A stretch of 64,000 nucleotides of DNA from Numida meleagris (Eukaryota > Chordata > Aves > Galliformes > Numididae): positions 81,218,528 through 81,282,527 of the forward strand of contig NC_034410.1 in the NCBI RefSeq assembly GCF_002078875.1, written 5' to 3'. A program made the position numbers and the translations under genes. The notes under the pieces were generated by a model. It did no database searches and was not told where the DNA came from. It worked only from the letters and a program-made list of their open reading frames with translations. This document shows positions 1-14,177 of this stretch, piece by piece. Positions within the stretch are counted from its first letter, which is position 1; every line of letters starts with the position of its first letter.

Positions 1-3000
1 TTCAGCATAAACAGGATAATTTAGCAGCTGAATAATACAAAATATGAAAGACCTCTCAGGAGATCTTTCTTGTTCTCTGAATGAGAAGGTATAAAGTACA
101 AGTTGTTGGGTTGTTTTTTCTTTTTTTTTTTTTTTTTTTAAGAGAAAGCAGCTCTCCCATTCATCATACCAACATCTGATTGAAGCAGTTTTCCTGCTTT
201 TTTAATTAATCTAGGTGTTCTACATTCCACTGTAGAACCCTGCCTTATCAAAGCTGTATTAAAAAAGAATACTCCTCATAGGTACTTTCCAGTGTGTTGT
301 CCATGCCCGGGCTAGAGGGGATAACAGTCATAGTCACAGTCACACATGGCACAACATAATTTGAAGGGGTTATATATAACTAGTCTCCCAACAGACTACT
401 TGCCGTACTCCCTTTAAACCTCTCAAAAAAGAGACAAGAACTAATTCAGTCTCTTTCTAAAATTCCATTAAAAAAAACCTCCATCTCTAGGCATATGAGT
501 ACTTGGGCGCATTTCTAGCTTTGCACTTTTTTCTGAGACTCATTTCAGAGCTACTAATGCAATTGCATTTATAGACACATGCAAGGAGCAGTCAGTGAAA
601 ATTCATTTGCATGTATCAATCCCAAACTTCCCCAAAATGAAAGAGAGTGCTCAAAAGCCCAGAGGGAAAAAAAAAAAAAAAAAGGAAATTAAAAAATCAA
701 AACCAGCCCCGTATATCCTCAACACTGAAGGTACAATTATATAATAGTTAGTAGAGACAAGGGTCGTATAACTGTATATTTTAAAAGCCCACCATAACAA
801 ATAACATCTCATTGCCAGGTCCATGAGAAAAGTCTCCTTTCTACATTTGGTCAAAATTTGGGCAACTGTATAGAGAGATTCATTATATCTTGTTTTTAAC
901 TGTAATTCAGACCTTTGTGCTATGCTTTGATGTTGACACAGGCTGGCAGACAAAAAGCAGAACAATTAGATTTGAAGTGACATGATTCCCTTAATTCTAC
1001 AGTCTGAAGACTTGAGAAGTACCAGTAGGACAAGCTTTGGAACCAGTTTCATCCAAATCCAAGTGTCAGTTGAGGAATAATACAGTTTAAATGGAATTCA
1101 AATATTTCAAATTCAGGGAACAGCTTCCCAAAGGAAGTTTAATTGTCTTTGATTACTCTTTCTTTTCCTGAGGTGAAAAAAAGGATGACAACAGAGAATT
1201 CCCTACTTCAGATATAGTATTATTTGGTCCTTAATCATGCTTCTGCCATCTACTGAATGTCAGTAGCTAGAATACATTCACTGTGAGTCTGAGTGTTCCA
1301 ATTCTAAAAACAGGATAAACCTATATGTTTGGGCTTTTTTAATTTTTAGAAAGAGGCAGATAAATTTAGCTCTTGTTTTCATTTTGCTTTCCCACTTTGC
1401 CTGTGTCTTTCTGCCTCTAAGAGTCACCTACTCAGTTGGCCTCCATAGCTCCCTAAAACACTTTACTAGCCAAATGTAGTTCATAAAACAAGCCAAAAAC
1501 ATGCAGTGTATGAACTACATTGCAAAGTATGTGTCCAGAAGTATGAATAAATCATAACTACCTGCTTAGAGCTCATTAGAAAGAAATGAAGTAGGCTCCA
1601 ATGACAAGTTGTCTCATGAAGAGATCTTTGATTGGAGGCAGATTATGTCACAAGTTGCCTGAACTGAGAAGAGTGGGAGTGATGAAGCTCATGATCCATC
1701 ATCTGCCTGTTCTGGTAAAACAGTAAGGAAGAGAGGGACTTTGACTCATGTTGAGATGTGCATGAGGAAGTACTGCAGGTGGAAAAAAAAGTGGAAATTT
1801 GAATGTTCTTACAGTAAGAAAGTTTTGGGAGATTTACAACTTGCAAAACTGACCTCATTCTGCATTTTGAGTTCAGACACTTTGGATATTACTTTTAAAG
1901 CACTTTTAAATAGTTTTAAAGACATGCAGTTATTCACAAACCTAAGACACTGTCACTGAAATTTTTTCAGAGGTCACTTTTAAACCTGAGTCTTTGGCAA
2001 ATTTTTCCTCCTTCATTTTTCAGTGTTGCAATTTTAACTCATCAAATTGAGCTAATAATGCTATCCTGCTCTTATAGCGCAATTTCCTTATCAAATTAAG
2101 GTTTCAAAGAACTGCAAAGTTTTAACAAAAATCCTTGTATATGACTTACAGAAAAGCCAAGTATTACTTCTCAGCCCCAGATCTCCTTTGATCATCATTG
2201 CTAATCACTCTTCTACAACCTCAGCACCATTTTTTCCTATTATGAGAAATTATTCTGAGTATAACTTGTCTGATGGATTGTGAAACTATTACTCATTTAA
2301 TTTACCACATTTCTAAATCAAAACTTCAAAGTCTCAGAGTATTCTGAGTTTCATTTTGTATGGGGCAGCACACTTATTTTTCTGTACAGTATGACACAGT
2401 TCTTCAAATTATTATATATTCAAAGCAGAATTTAAGAAGCTTAACTTTTCATACCTCTCCCATTCAACATATAAATTAAAGAATGAAGCCTTCGTAACCA
2501 TTTCTAATTTAAACACTGCTTTCAATTAGAACTGTCAAATATTTTTCTGTGACAGAAGTCATAACCATCAAAGACATGACAAAATCAAAATTTCATGATA
2601 GAGTATTACTTAACCCACACTTTTAGAAGGAACTTACATCTTTTCTATTTAAAGCCATCACTTATATATAATTGAAGGCTGCATAGTGTAACATCAAAAT
2701 GTTGATGGTACTTTAGATTCATCAAAATGAAATTCCAAGTTGTCAACCTAAACTTATATAGCCACAAAACAAGCTTATGAACTCTTGAAAGTCTTCGGGG
2801 AATGGAAATTTCATTTTTTAGTCAGCTCAAACATCTGCACACTTGGAATTCAAGAGTGAATGTGAGAAAATGTTCCAGTTCCTGCTTTTAAAAGCAAAGT
2901 TTAAATAGACAATGATCAAGACTCACCTGTGGTGGAAAGGTGAGGGAGACTTCATGTTCTGAGAAGTATCAAAGGGAAATTCTATGAAAACTCTACAGAT

Positions 3001-6000
3001 TAAAAAAAAAAAAAGAGAGAGAGAGAGAGAGAAAAGCATTCATCATCACCTGTAAGACTGCAAAACTGTGCTTTGGGCACACTGGTATGTATAGAACACC
3101 TTCACCAACACATTAGAACACGGAAGTTGACTGGGAGATCAACAGGTAACAAAAACAAGTTTAATTTATAAACCAAGTACAAAGAGTTTAGTGACTGCAA
3201 AATACCCTTATTTTAGATCTCGTACAGCTCTAAATATTGGAAATTACAATAATACTTCTGCTAGTTTAAGATTACTTCATAGTGTTCTATAGCAAACTTA
3301 ACTCTGGTCAGCTTCCAGGCATTAACTGCACGAAGAAATCATAACTAAAGACTGCAGAACCTGTTCTCTCTACTGCTTCCATCAGACAGGATGCTCAAAA
3401 TCCTTCGGCACTTCTGCAAGTATGTAAGGATTGCAAGTTTCTCTCTATGAGAAAAAGGATGTGATTTTAAAAGAATATAGGGACCCTAATCTTAAACAAT
3501 ACAGTAATCCCATTAGCTTTGAGAATACACACCTACAGTCTGTTTCATCTAAAAAAGTGTACAGATATTTTTTCTATTTTTATCCTAAAATAGAGAACAT
3601 ATACTGCATCCTTTTAACCTATTTAATTTGTATTCAATTTAAAACAATGAATTATCTGGAATGATAAAGTAAATTTAAAATAATTTAAACAAATTTTTTC
3701 CTGAACTCTCTCTCATAGCATTTTACTATGTGATGTACAGCATAACCATTTATACATTTATGCATTTAACAGTACTTGACTTTTAGCCTTATACATTGCA
3801 TCGTAATTCACAACCACTTGTGTCCACAGCAGACTGAGAGAATCTGAATATAAATACATTAGAAGACTGAGAAAAATGATAGCTGAATTGTAAACTCATG
3901 AACCACATAATGGGAAACATAAGCTGGTCTTTCTCTAAAATGTTCCTAAAACAGACAATAAAGACTAAATGGAGAGATGAGAAAACAGAAGTAGCTAGGA
4001 GCAACATGTAAAGAAATAAACTTCAAACATAGTTCTCAGAAGGATTCATTTATGGGAAGTACAATAATGCAGGCACTGAAAAGCAAACACAATCTCATCT
4101 AGTGTACAACTAGAACACTTATACAACTAAGACACAAGAGATACCATATTTCCAGCTTCTGTTCCATACTTCTGTTATATAATCGCAATATGTGCCATGT
4201 TTCCTTCCCAGATACTGTGGTCTCTCTACACTACTTTATTGATTGAGCATAGAAGCATTCTTCCCTTTGCATCCCTTCACCTTCTGGAGAAAAGAAAGAA
4301 CATCTTTCTGTTTAAGCAAAAGGCAGAGCAATAGTCTGACCAGCGTAACTGACATCTCCATAAACTCTCTGTTGATAATCAGCAGCGTTGCTCATAAACC
4401 TTATGTACAAACATGAATCTATACCAGTTACATTTGAATATGATGGCTGGCTACTGGCACTTAAAATTCAGCTGGCTGTCTCAACTCATTTGAGAATGCA
4501 AAAGAGTGCATGTGCCCATAAAATAAAGTTATAATTGGAGCCAGCACTAAAAAGCAGTCTCATCAGAGCTTGAAGCAGAGGGCAAGAACAGAAGATGCTC
4601 TATCCACGGAAGCCGGTAATTCATAGATCAGCTTCAGGATATCCATTTCTGAAAACTGTAGGATAAGTTAGGGAGGGGTATGTCAACATTTCATTGGATC
4701 AGTGCTTTCTGAAATGAAAGATACTAACACAGTTTTGAAAAACTTTAGATATTTTTATAGTCCTACAGTTTTTGAAATATTTGATAATATTGCTGATATA
4801 TTATAATGGGCTTGTATATATATTCATTTTATCATTCTTGAATTGGATGCCCCAAGGGAAGGGTTGGAGGGGAAAAGGGGAACAGTACCAGAGAAGTCTG
4901 AAAAATATTTAAGCTATACATATATTTACATATTGTCACACAGCAATTTTTCTTATAGTGCACATATAAAAAATCTCCTCAAACTCATTAGACTCTATTT
5001 TTTGCTCCTCAGAAAATGTACAGAATTGATGATAATTTTTTTGTATGTTTTTATTTGCAATCATAAAGAATGCATGGTTTTAATTTAATAATCTATTCTT
5101 TTTGAAGTCTTCCTCTCTTGGTCTTCTGCAGTGCAAAATATACGTCATCTTACATACAGCCTTGTCAGAAACAAGCAAGCCATGACAACAATTCATTATT
5201 AATAGCATCAAGAGGCTTTACTGTGGTGATGAAAAATAAGGAAACTAAATAGAAAATCTTCTGTAAGAGGTCCTAACACAAAATCCCATAAGATACATTG
5301 TATATACCTATCATCCTGTGAGTGCACACTTTAATAACATCTTAGAGAGTTAGTCCTACATTGTTTTACATTTTTTTTTCACTTTCTCAATGCAAAATTT
5401 AAATTGAAGTGTAATCCCCAGCACAAGGAGTTGGAAAAATCAGTAATAGGGACATCAAAAAGAATGCAGCAGTGACTACAAACCTTTTCATTCAGTAAAA
5501 ATTACATGTCATTTGTAAGTAGTTAACGTCATTTCAAATAATATAAAAAAAAAAAAGGAAAAAGAAAGCTAATAATTAAAAACAAATTTACAATCTTCTC
5601 TGCAACCCTGTGCCTTCAATTTTTTGTATAGCTGAATTTCTTAACACAAAGAAACTTAGGTTGGCACTGACTTCTGAAGCATAGTTTTCTCTTGCTACTG
5701 CATAGGTTTCACATTTCAGGTCAGATACTCAATTTTCTTTAATTTATATTTTCAAAACCCAAAAGGACTGCACTCTTATTTCACTGAGAAGTTTCTCAAT
5801 CTTTAAAATGTCAGCTTTAGTAAACCACAGATTCAAGGTTTGCCCCCTTCCACTGTGAAAAGATACCAGAGCCTTGGGGAAAGGGGAAGAGTGCAGATGG
5901 GGATAAAATTCAGTCTCAACTTTTCCATGGTTTTGCACAAAAAACTACCTAAATGTATCCCCATTATATTTTTAAAGCCAGCCTATCATTTTGGAATTGC

Positions 6001-6700
6001 ATCTTGGTGGGCTTATTGTTGCTGTTTGTTCTCCCTTGACAAAAAACATGCAGGCCTCCAGTAGTTTTCCAATTTTTCTTGTTCATTATAGCATGGAAAT
6101 TTTTTGGTTTTGTTTTGTTTTCAGTTTGCTTGATCTACCCCCAACTTCATCCCTCCCCATTTTATTTTCCTACCCTTTTTTCTTCTGGCCTCAAAGCAGA
6201 CAAGATTTTTCTTCCTACAGGGGATCTTGTTGTTCCGAGATAAGCATATGTGTCTATAAGACAAGAAAAATAAGTGTTTTAGTGGATGAATCCCATTATC
6301 TGCCAAATGGCCCTTGAAAGTTAATGAGAAGTCTTCAGGCTGGTTCATTCTCCTTAAATATAAAATCATCTATAGAATTTTTATACCTATTCAAAAATAA
6401 ATTTGATTTTATAACCTGCATTCTTTTCAGCTCCTTGAATTAAGCTTACAGAAGATTTCATTTCCTCTTTTTGACAGTAGTAAATTTCTACTTTAGCCTT
6501 ATAAAAATCAGTTTTTTTATCTTTATTGAAGTAAACTACTGTAACATATTTATTTTACGTCCTGATGTATCACAGTAATGAGGGAAAGCATAAGTGCTCA
6601 TGAATCTTCCTTTGAATCAAAGGACATGTGAGGATTGTGAGCACTTCAGATTTGACCTCACCAGTGCTGAGTAAAGAGGAAGAATCACTGTCCTTGACTT
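1..6700. other. AT-rich DNA with no recognisable gene
   Basis: No gene, RNA gene or transposon could be recognised. Open frames here are short (about 110 codons or less), low in complexity and bounded by stops as expected by chance. The stretch holds homopolymer runs (T run near 121-139, A run near 668-683) and one A/GA microsatellite described separately. It reads as intergenic or intronic bird DNA. Confidence 0.6.
3002..3032. repeat. A-run followed by (GA)n microsatellite
   Basis: About 13 A residues pass directly into roughly nine GA units. It is a simple sequence repeat, and no transposon end is visible next to it. Confidence 0.9.
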
Positions 6701-6711
6701 ATTGTCAATCT

Positions 6712-6895
6712 TTTGCCTAATGCAGCCCATGATATAATTAGTCTCCTATGTGGCAAGGGAACACTGATGGCTCCTGTTTGGCTTGGTGCCCACCGGAACA
6801 CCCAGATCCTTTCCCACAAAGCTGCTTTCCAGTCAGTCAACCCCAGCAAGTATTGGTCTTTTGGGCTGTTCCTCCCCAAGTAACCTTACACAGAG
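6712..6895 (-). mobile_element. CR1 LINE fragment (old)
   Basis: The plus-strand text around 6780-6890 (cacccagatcctttcc, agctgctttccagtc, a Trp/Gly-rich antisense frame) follows the pattern of CR1 sequence read in antisense. It is diverged and truncated at both ends, with no reverse transcriptase motif. Assignment rests on recalled CR1 family pattern, not on alignment, so the boundaries are approximate. Confidence 0.55.
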
Positions 6896-7617
6896 CAGTA
6901 ATCTAGGAGGACAATACATAGTGATACTGCAGTTTTAAAACAATTATAGTTTTCTATAAATAAAAAGAAATTTGTCTACATACCAATATTTCATATGTGT
7001 TTGCATGAAGGTACACAATGATTATTAAAAATTATATTTAACTCATTTGATGCATATAAAACAGATATGTATTTGTTAGATAAGTGACATTAATTTAAAA
7101 ATATACATGTACGATGTGTACCTATTGACATATTTATTGCATAATTCAAAACTATGCTAAACTACTACAGACAAAGAAAACAGAGATGCAAGTATGATGA
7201 AGAGGCATGTAAAAATCTGTGGATGAATAGATGTATGACCCCTCAACAATTTTTAATTTGTTACCTTTAATGATATTTGATTCACTCTGACAGAAAAGAG
7301 GAATGAAATCCAAAAACATTTTTAACTTAAGTCAGGAAAAGTTCAGTTTTATGAAGCTATGATTGCTAGTAAAAATAGAGGCAGCTGAAGTCCACTAGGA
7401 ACAAGGTACAATGGTACCTTGCTTTCCCCTTAGTGATGGGCATACCTTAACAGTGGACTCTCAGAAGCCTTCCCAATAGCATATCACAGTTTCATGAGGA
7501 GTTCAGCTGAGAAACAAGGAATTACATACATTTTTATTTATTTTTTTTTTACACAGCATGCAGCATAAACTTTTACCAGACCAGTGACTCAAGCATGCTC
7601 TAAATGCCTTGGGTGAG

Positions 7618-8124
7618 TGTCGTGGTTTTGTGATTTTCGGTTATTGGTATTCCACATCATAACATCATGTAGTGGATGTACCTAGTTCTCAGAAGAGAAA
7701 GACTACTACACTCCCCACGGTACTTTTCTCCTCTGTTACCATTTTTCCAGCCGGAGGGAAAAGATAAAAACTTGCAGACCATGAGACCTCATCCTTTTTC
7801 CGCCCGTCTCTCGTCTTGGCAGCACCTCGCTCTCCAGCCATCTTATTGTCGGTAGTAGAGTAAGGCCTACCTTGATTTTGGGACATTCTCTCTCTCTGTA
7901 TTGGATTTATCAGCTTAAATTGCAATTATATTGTATTATAGTGTGTTGTTTTGCATTCCGATATCTTATTTAGTAAATTAGTTTGTTTCTCCTCAGATTG
8001 TTGCCGCTGTTCTTTGCTCTCAGGGCCGTCTCCTTGCCCTTTTCCCTTTTCCCGGGGCGTGGGCCCGTGGGTCCCCCGTCCCCTTCGTCACGGAACCGGG
8101 CCGAATGCCCGTAAACCGTTGACA
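7618..8124 (+). mobile_element. Solo LTR, family A copy 1
   Basis: A 507-bp element begins TGTCGTGG and ends GTTGACA. It is flanked by perfect 5-bp duplications GTGAG at 7613-7617 and 8125-8129. No internal retroviral sequence is present, so this is a solo LTR left by LTR-LTR recombination. Three other copies lie in the window (35351, 41511, 63297). The 5-bp duplication and TG...CA ends fit an ERV of class II or III (ERVL-like). This copy lacks a 15-bp segment carrying the TATAAAA seen in copies 3 and 4. It retains GATAAAA near 7763. Orientation is inferred from where that TATA sits. Confidence 0.88.
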
Positions 8125-8840
8125 GTGAGACTGTTCTGTATTTTTCTTTCTGTGTTTATCATTCCTGGAGCTAGATAAAATAATTTACCTGAGGCTAGGG
8201 CAGAGTTAGACTCCGGCATTCCCCTTTCTTTGGCCAGGCTCCTAACCATTTCCTCAAGCAGAAAATGTGAAAACAAACTATAACGATTCATTCTGCTCAT
8301 AAGGCTGCTTGTTTTTTTTGTTTTTTTTTTTTTGCTTTTGGGTTTCAACCTCATCATCACTCTTGAAAAATGTAACAAGAACACAAGAATGCAATTCTCT
8401 GCTCTTCACACAGAACTAGCTAGTATCATGCCTTATTCCAGCAATGTCTAGGACCAAAAGTTGCAAGACAATAATTGAAAGACAAGCACATAGCACATAT
8501 CGATATTTGTTTCTGCAAATGTTATCTTGGCTTCCAGCAACATAATTCTCTTAAGCCAGAGATGACATCTTGCAGATAAAGGTTTCTTTTTGTATTTATC
8601 TATCTTTACTATTCTCCTTTTTCTTTCTTTTACATACCATTTCTTTCTCCTCATTTCATTCTTTCCTTTCTTTCTCCCACCATTATCATCTTATTATCTC
8701 CTAGATCACCAAGCACAAAATATCCACAGCAATTTAATTCCTGCTCCATTATTAATTCTCTTTTCGCACAAAGCCCTTCTGCTACTTCACAGAGCCCACT
8801 GTGTCCCAGTGCTCTACAGTCATGGCAGCAAGAGCATCAG

Positions 8841-8865
8841 TATTTTATTTTATTTTATTTTATTT
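8841..8865. repeat. (TATTT)n pentanucleotide microsatellite
   Basis: About five tandem TATTT units. It is a simple repeat with no other feature attached. Confidence 0.9.
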
Positions 8866-11759
8866 GCTATTTATTTAAAGAGAATTGAATTGTAAGCTGA
8901 CAGTCAATATTGAGATGGGACAAGCAATCACCGCTATTTTTTCGGAAATGTGAATGTGTGAAAGTTTTAGTAGATTTAGGATTCATTTCAAAATCAGCCA
9001 AATGGATTCCCATATTCTTAACTTCAGTAAAATAGATAGCAGCATGTCCAATCACTCTTTAAACTTGTTCTCAGTAATAAACATAATTTTAATGAGGCAA
9101 AAAGACATTCTTATAATCCGTAAAAAAAAAAAAAGAAAAGAAAAAGAAAAATTTGTCTCTCTATTTCCTAAAACTCTTGCTTTAAAAATAATTTCTCAAG
9201 CTTTCCTTGGGATTTATCTCAAAATTTTCCTCATGCTCAGATTAAATATGCCAAATATAATGAAGAAAAACAAAATTTACCTGCATACAACATTTAAAAT
9301 TCATTGTTTCATTAAAGAATGGTTGCAGCTTTAGCAAGTACTACTCTCTTTTCATTGTGCTTTCCTTTCTTTTATAACCTAGAAGCTATTATAAAGGAAT
9401 TTCATTCCTTGCAGAACACTACCTACCTCATATTTGACCCCAGAAGTCGTAAAGCTTCTTTCATGCCCAAACATCCACAACTACTCCTCTAAAATGTATG
9501 GCTTTACTAACAAGGTAAATTTCAATAACAAGGTAAAATTATGCATTTCAAAAAAAAGCATTTTATTCTGCTCCATTACACAGACACACCATGTTGTTAT
9601 GCATGAAATGTTCAGCTGATTATCACATATTGTAAATAGGAAGAGACTACCATATGGTCACAGTCCATACAAAAGCACAAAACAAAGCCCACAATATACA
9701 TATGTATGGGTTTGTCCAATACACTCTATGGGTTTTTATCTTACCTCATTCAAAGGAACATTAGTGTAGAAGATGACTCATTCTTGCATTTAATGAGGTA
9801 GTAACAAGCTTGGAAGTGACTATTTCTCAAAAACTAGAATTAGTTGCAACTTATGTATGCATGATTTATTATTTTACCACTAAATTATGACAGCATTTGT
9901 ACGTAAAGTACAACTATAATCATTAGGCTGTAATAGTCTAAAGTGGAAAAGCTTTTAGAAACAAGGTATTACTTAGACTGAGACAGCAATATGTGTCATT
10001 TTTATGTTTAAAACAAAAACGAAACACAAAAACACAAAGTTATTCCAGGACTACGTCTTATAGGATTCTGCATGTTCTTTCTGTGCAGCTGAATGAATTA
10101 TAGGAATATTTACTACATTACAATAAATATGATTTGTACCTGCTTTGTACCAGAAGACTCTTAATCCCATCATCCAAGTGAAGACCCTACATTTTGTTCC
10201 CCTTAAGCTGAACAAAAAACCAATGTAAATCATGGATTAAAATCTGCTTGTCTGGCTTAAATAAATCTGTAGGTAGATGTAGATCTTAGTTCCTAACCAA
10301 AAAAAAAAAAAGGATATAGCACAGACTCAATAGTAGGATATGTTATACAGAGAGAGATTGAAAGTAAAATTTACCATCCACATCTTCAAAGGAATCTCTC
10401 AGCTCTCACTGACTTCACCGGAAGTTGAAAGTTTTCATTCATTTTGGCAGTGAAGTGGTTTTTGTGAAGAGTTTTGAAGCGTTTTATGTGATTTGTTATC
10501 TGACATGTTTAGCCCTCTGATAAATCTAGTTCTTTGTATTATTAAAAAAAAAAAAAGCCTGAAAGCAACCACTGAAAGTCAGAATTCACATTTTTTTCAA
10601 CCCAAACAATCTCAGATGACATATAATAGATGATAACATATTGCCAAAGTTTTCAAGGAGTCACACAGAAGTCTTTTAAATATATCTCTCAAATTAGCTC
10701 TGAATCTCTCAAATTCAGCATGAAACATGACTTTAATATGCAAAAAAAAAAAAAAGGGAAATCCTTTTGAATATGGAAGTTTCATCTCTAAATGGCTGAC
10801 CTTACATTCAATGGCATATTAAATTGTGGTTTTTCAAGTTGAAAATATTTAATTCTGGCTTGATTCCCATCCTGTCTATTTCCTCATTAATGGATTATCA
10901 ACAAATGCCACGATTTCTTTTTCTCTTGATAGAGATGAAAATTTTTAGCTGTCTACTTCAGTTATGCAACTTCATTCAATGCTCCAGTGTCTTTGTGGAG
11001 GCATTGCCTCTGTTTGTTACTGACTTACGCCACCTACTTCAGAATAGCAGTAATATTCCATCTAAGTGTAAACAAGCATCAGGAGATTTATTCAACAGTG
11101 CCTGTATAGCTGTTATTAGAGTTTTATCTCTGTTATGTGAAAGAGATGTAATTCACAAATACAAGAAGAAAGTGTTCACATCATCATGTTGTTGAATTTG
11201 TTCTTGACTATTTAGGCAGAGATTTCATTATACTATTTTTCTTCTATGTAGCCAAGCAAAATGATGGACTTCCTCATATTTATTACAATGATGTTCTACA
11301 ACAATATCCAACATAAGCTTTTCCCTTATTTCTATACAACTGCCCATTAAACACAGACATTTATAATACTCATAAATTGGACCATGATCAACATCATTGC
11401 TATATAAATGGAAATTCTGTCTTCAAGAAACATCAAGATATATCTGAACCAAGATACATTAATATTTTGGTTCAGACAGAATAACAGCATAAATTGAAAA
11501 ATCTCCTATTTTCTCCATTTATTGTGCATTGGTTTTTCACACTGGATGGCTTTGGTGGGCACAAATTAGATTCCATCAATAGAAAATCAAACTGAAAGCT
11601 CTGCTCCAGGTGTAAAATAAACAAAATGAAAAAAAAAAGCACCATCCAATATCAATTCCCTAATATAAATATAAATACATAGCATAAATGATAGCAACAT
11701 TCAATCCAGAAGACAAGACTAAAATCTAATCCAAAGAAAAAGCCCTGAATGGCACATAC

Positions 11760-11892
11760 CATAGATGTAAGGCCTTCAGCTTCAGTCTGCTGACTCTGTC
11801 CCACTGTGAAGAATTTCATGCTGATGTAGACAAATTCAAAGTCTCCTCTCCCTGTGGCCAAGGTGATTCCAAGAGGAGCAGATAATGTATGG
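11760..11892 (-). CDS. Candidate host exon, unidentified (tentative)
   Basis: On the minus strand a 29-nt T tract is followed by CTGACAG, a textbook acceptor, then 133 bp open in one frame, then ATG|GTATGT, a strong donor. The length is one base plus 44 codons, so the exon would begin in phase and end on a codon boundary. The translation is of mixed composition and includes DFEFVYISMKFFTV, a beta-strand-like stretch. I cannot assign it to a family. The polypyrimidine tract could equally be a plain T homopolymer, and no partner exon was found. Alternatives are an old pseudo-exon or chance. Confidence 0.3.
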
Positions 11893-11899
11893 CTGTCAG

Positions 11900-11928
<29 letters not shown>
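11900..11928. repeat. A29 homopolymer
   Basis: Twenty-nine uninterrupted A residues on the plus strand. Read on the minus strand this is the T tract in front of the candidate exon acceptor at 11892. Confidence 0.95.
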
Positions 11929-11930
<2 letters not shown>

Positions 11931-12533
11931 TCATACAAAACCCAGACAAATATCTGTCTAGCCCTACAGCAATGACCAGAGTTCAGACGCAAAGAAATAG
12001 ACTAGGTATTGCTATTTCCTATGAATAATTTCCAATTTGCATCGCAGTGAAATATTGAGCCAAAAACACTATACTTGTAGGCACAGGAGGAATTCTTTTA
12101 GATTCATGCTTCTAGAAAAATGCCTATATGTTTTTCATAAATCCTAAATATCCACAACAAGTAAGAGGCTGCAAAGTTTACCTACAAGCTATGTGTAAGT
12201 TTAAGAATCAATGCTGCTGGTTTGTCACGAGCCTTACTTGAATTATCTGATGTTCTCTATGCTTTCTATGCAAAGAGAAACCTCTTTAACCTCTTTTTTA
12301 CCCTTACGTCTTCATTGAGCTCTGCCATACAGGTTCTCCAATTTTCCTACCTGGAATTTGTCGGAGCACTAAGCAACACCACAATAAAGAAAATGGAATT
12401 GTGATACGCCTGACCTGACACAGATCCTTTCAGTTCCCGGACACTTTCTGGGTGCCAGAATATTTTTTCTGCCATCAGTAAAAGCTGTTATACTGCCCTG
12501 TTTTTAATTACTAACACAGTTTTTACCTCTCAG

Positions 12534-12621
12534 CTTCCCAGTCACGAGAGACTACAATTTCCCCCAGCTTCAGGCTGAATCTGCCATGATTCACAGAGTG
12601 CTGTTAACCTGCCACAGTGAG
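12534..12621 (+). CDS. Weak candidate exon on plus strand
   Basis: A pyrimidine-rich stretch ending tttttacctctcag is followed by 88 bp open in one frame (one base plus 29 codons) and then GAG|GTAAAA, a good donor. The encoded peptide is of ordinary protein-like composition (for example NFPQLQAESAMIHRVLL). No family was recognised and no partner exon was found nearby on this strand, so chance is a serious alternative. Confidence 0.15.
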
Positions 12622-14146
12622 GTAAAACTTCAAGCTCTGTATGCTTTTTCAAATCTCTTTTTTTCTGTCCTTCTATGACAAAATGTATTGACTTCATTAA
12701 GGCACTCAACCAGACAGTTATAGAGGATGATTTAAAAGCATTTTGCATTAGACAAAAGGACTAAGAAAGTAGCTAGAAGGAAGTGAATGTGAAAAGTATT
12801 TGCTTTAAACATTGATTCAGTTAATACTTCCAAAATCTGACCATTTTTCCACATCCTAGATAATACTCTATATGGTCAAGTAATGTTGTTGCTTTTGTTA
12901 CCTGATTTAGTCCCCAAATCATTATAAAGATATTGACTATCAATATTCTGATACTTATCTCAAGGGAACCCACATCATAAATTGTTGTTTTTATTTCCAC
13001 TTTGGTGAGAGATGTAAACAGCCTCCTCAGTTTAGGGCTTTTTTAGCCATCCAGCATAGGGACTGTCACTGCTTCTGCCCACTAGCTGCTCCTCAACCAT
13101 TTCCCAAGGTCGGGCAGGGACTAAAAGTATGTGGAGTGCTGTGTAACCTGTAGGTCTAAAATTTATCTGGTATACCTGGGAGAATTTTGTTCACCCTTCA
13201 GTTTGCAAAGAATGAAGTTTTCTCATCAGTAAAAGCTGTCTGAATATTGCTACAGAATGTGTCTGGCCATGGAATGTGTCTAAGTGCTCAATCTGTTCCC
13301 CTCCCGACCCTCTCCAAAAAAAAAAAAACAAACCAAAATCATTTCAAAATGCCTTTGGCTTTGAATTTGATAAAATTCAGGACACTGACATAATGACAAT
13401 TCTCTCCAACACGTCTCAGGTTGGGAACAGGTATATTTAAAAATAATCACAATCAACTAGGATTAGATCTCTATAAACCTGAAAGTCTTCAAGAGTCCTT
13501 AGAGAGCGGTGGGTTTTTTTAAGGCCTGTTTATTCTCTTTCTAGCAAAGAGAGTTGCTTCCACACTCCTATGTCTCTACTGATACAGAAAAATCGTACTG
13601 GCACCTTACTTGTAAATTATCAGGAAGTTATTTCTGAAAATAAAGAGAAGGAGCAAAAACTGGAAACTATACAAGATCTCCAAAGAAACAGGTTTCTTCA
13701 CCAGTCTGAAGAAGATGTTGTCATCTTTTAGTTCTGAAAAGTGCCATGTTGAGATTTTTTTTTGATCCACTGACATTCTTCTTAATTAATTTTACTTGAG
13801 TCTCTTAGACAGATCTTGTCAGAAAAGTTTTACCTCCTGATGGCTGTCTTCTATTTCTCCCACGATGGCACTTCCAAGATTCAAATAAGCCACAGGAAGT
13901 CTTTATGAAGACATACTGTGATTCATCTAACACTTACCTAGATAGCTGCATGACCCTAATACACTAATGCATCTCACTTTTAAAACCTCTAAGGCTAATA
14001 GCAAAGTGTTAACTCCACATGAGAGATTAACTAGAGACAAACTAAGTGCAGCGCAGAAATAGGTGGCAAGAACCCAGACTTATTCCTGGACCTCTAGTTA
14101 AGTTATAAGAAAATATAAAACATTTCTATAAGCAGCTAAGCCAATG

Positions 14147-14177
14147 AAAACAAACAAACAAACAAAAAAAAAAAAAA
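14147..14177. repeat. (CAAA)n / A-run simple repeat
   Basis: Several CAAA units run into a poly-A stretch. It is a simple repeat. Confidence 0.85.

Noticed and set aside
651..965. 104-codon minus-strand frame with hydrophobic tail
   Set aside because: The tail is the translation of an A homopolymer; no motif is present.
7618..8124. Open frames inside the solo LTRs (also 41569-41831, 63210-63772, 35230-35505)
   Set aside because: The same frames recur in each LTR copy with disagreeing ends and no viral protein motif; they are LTR sequence.
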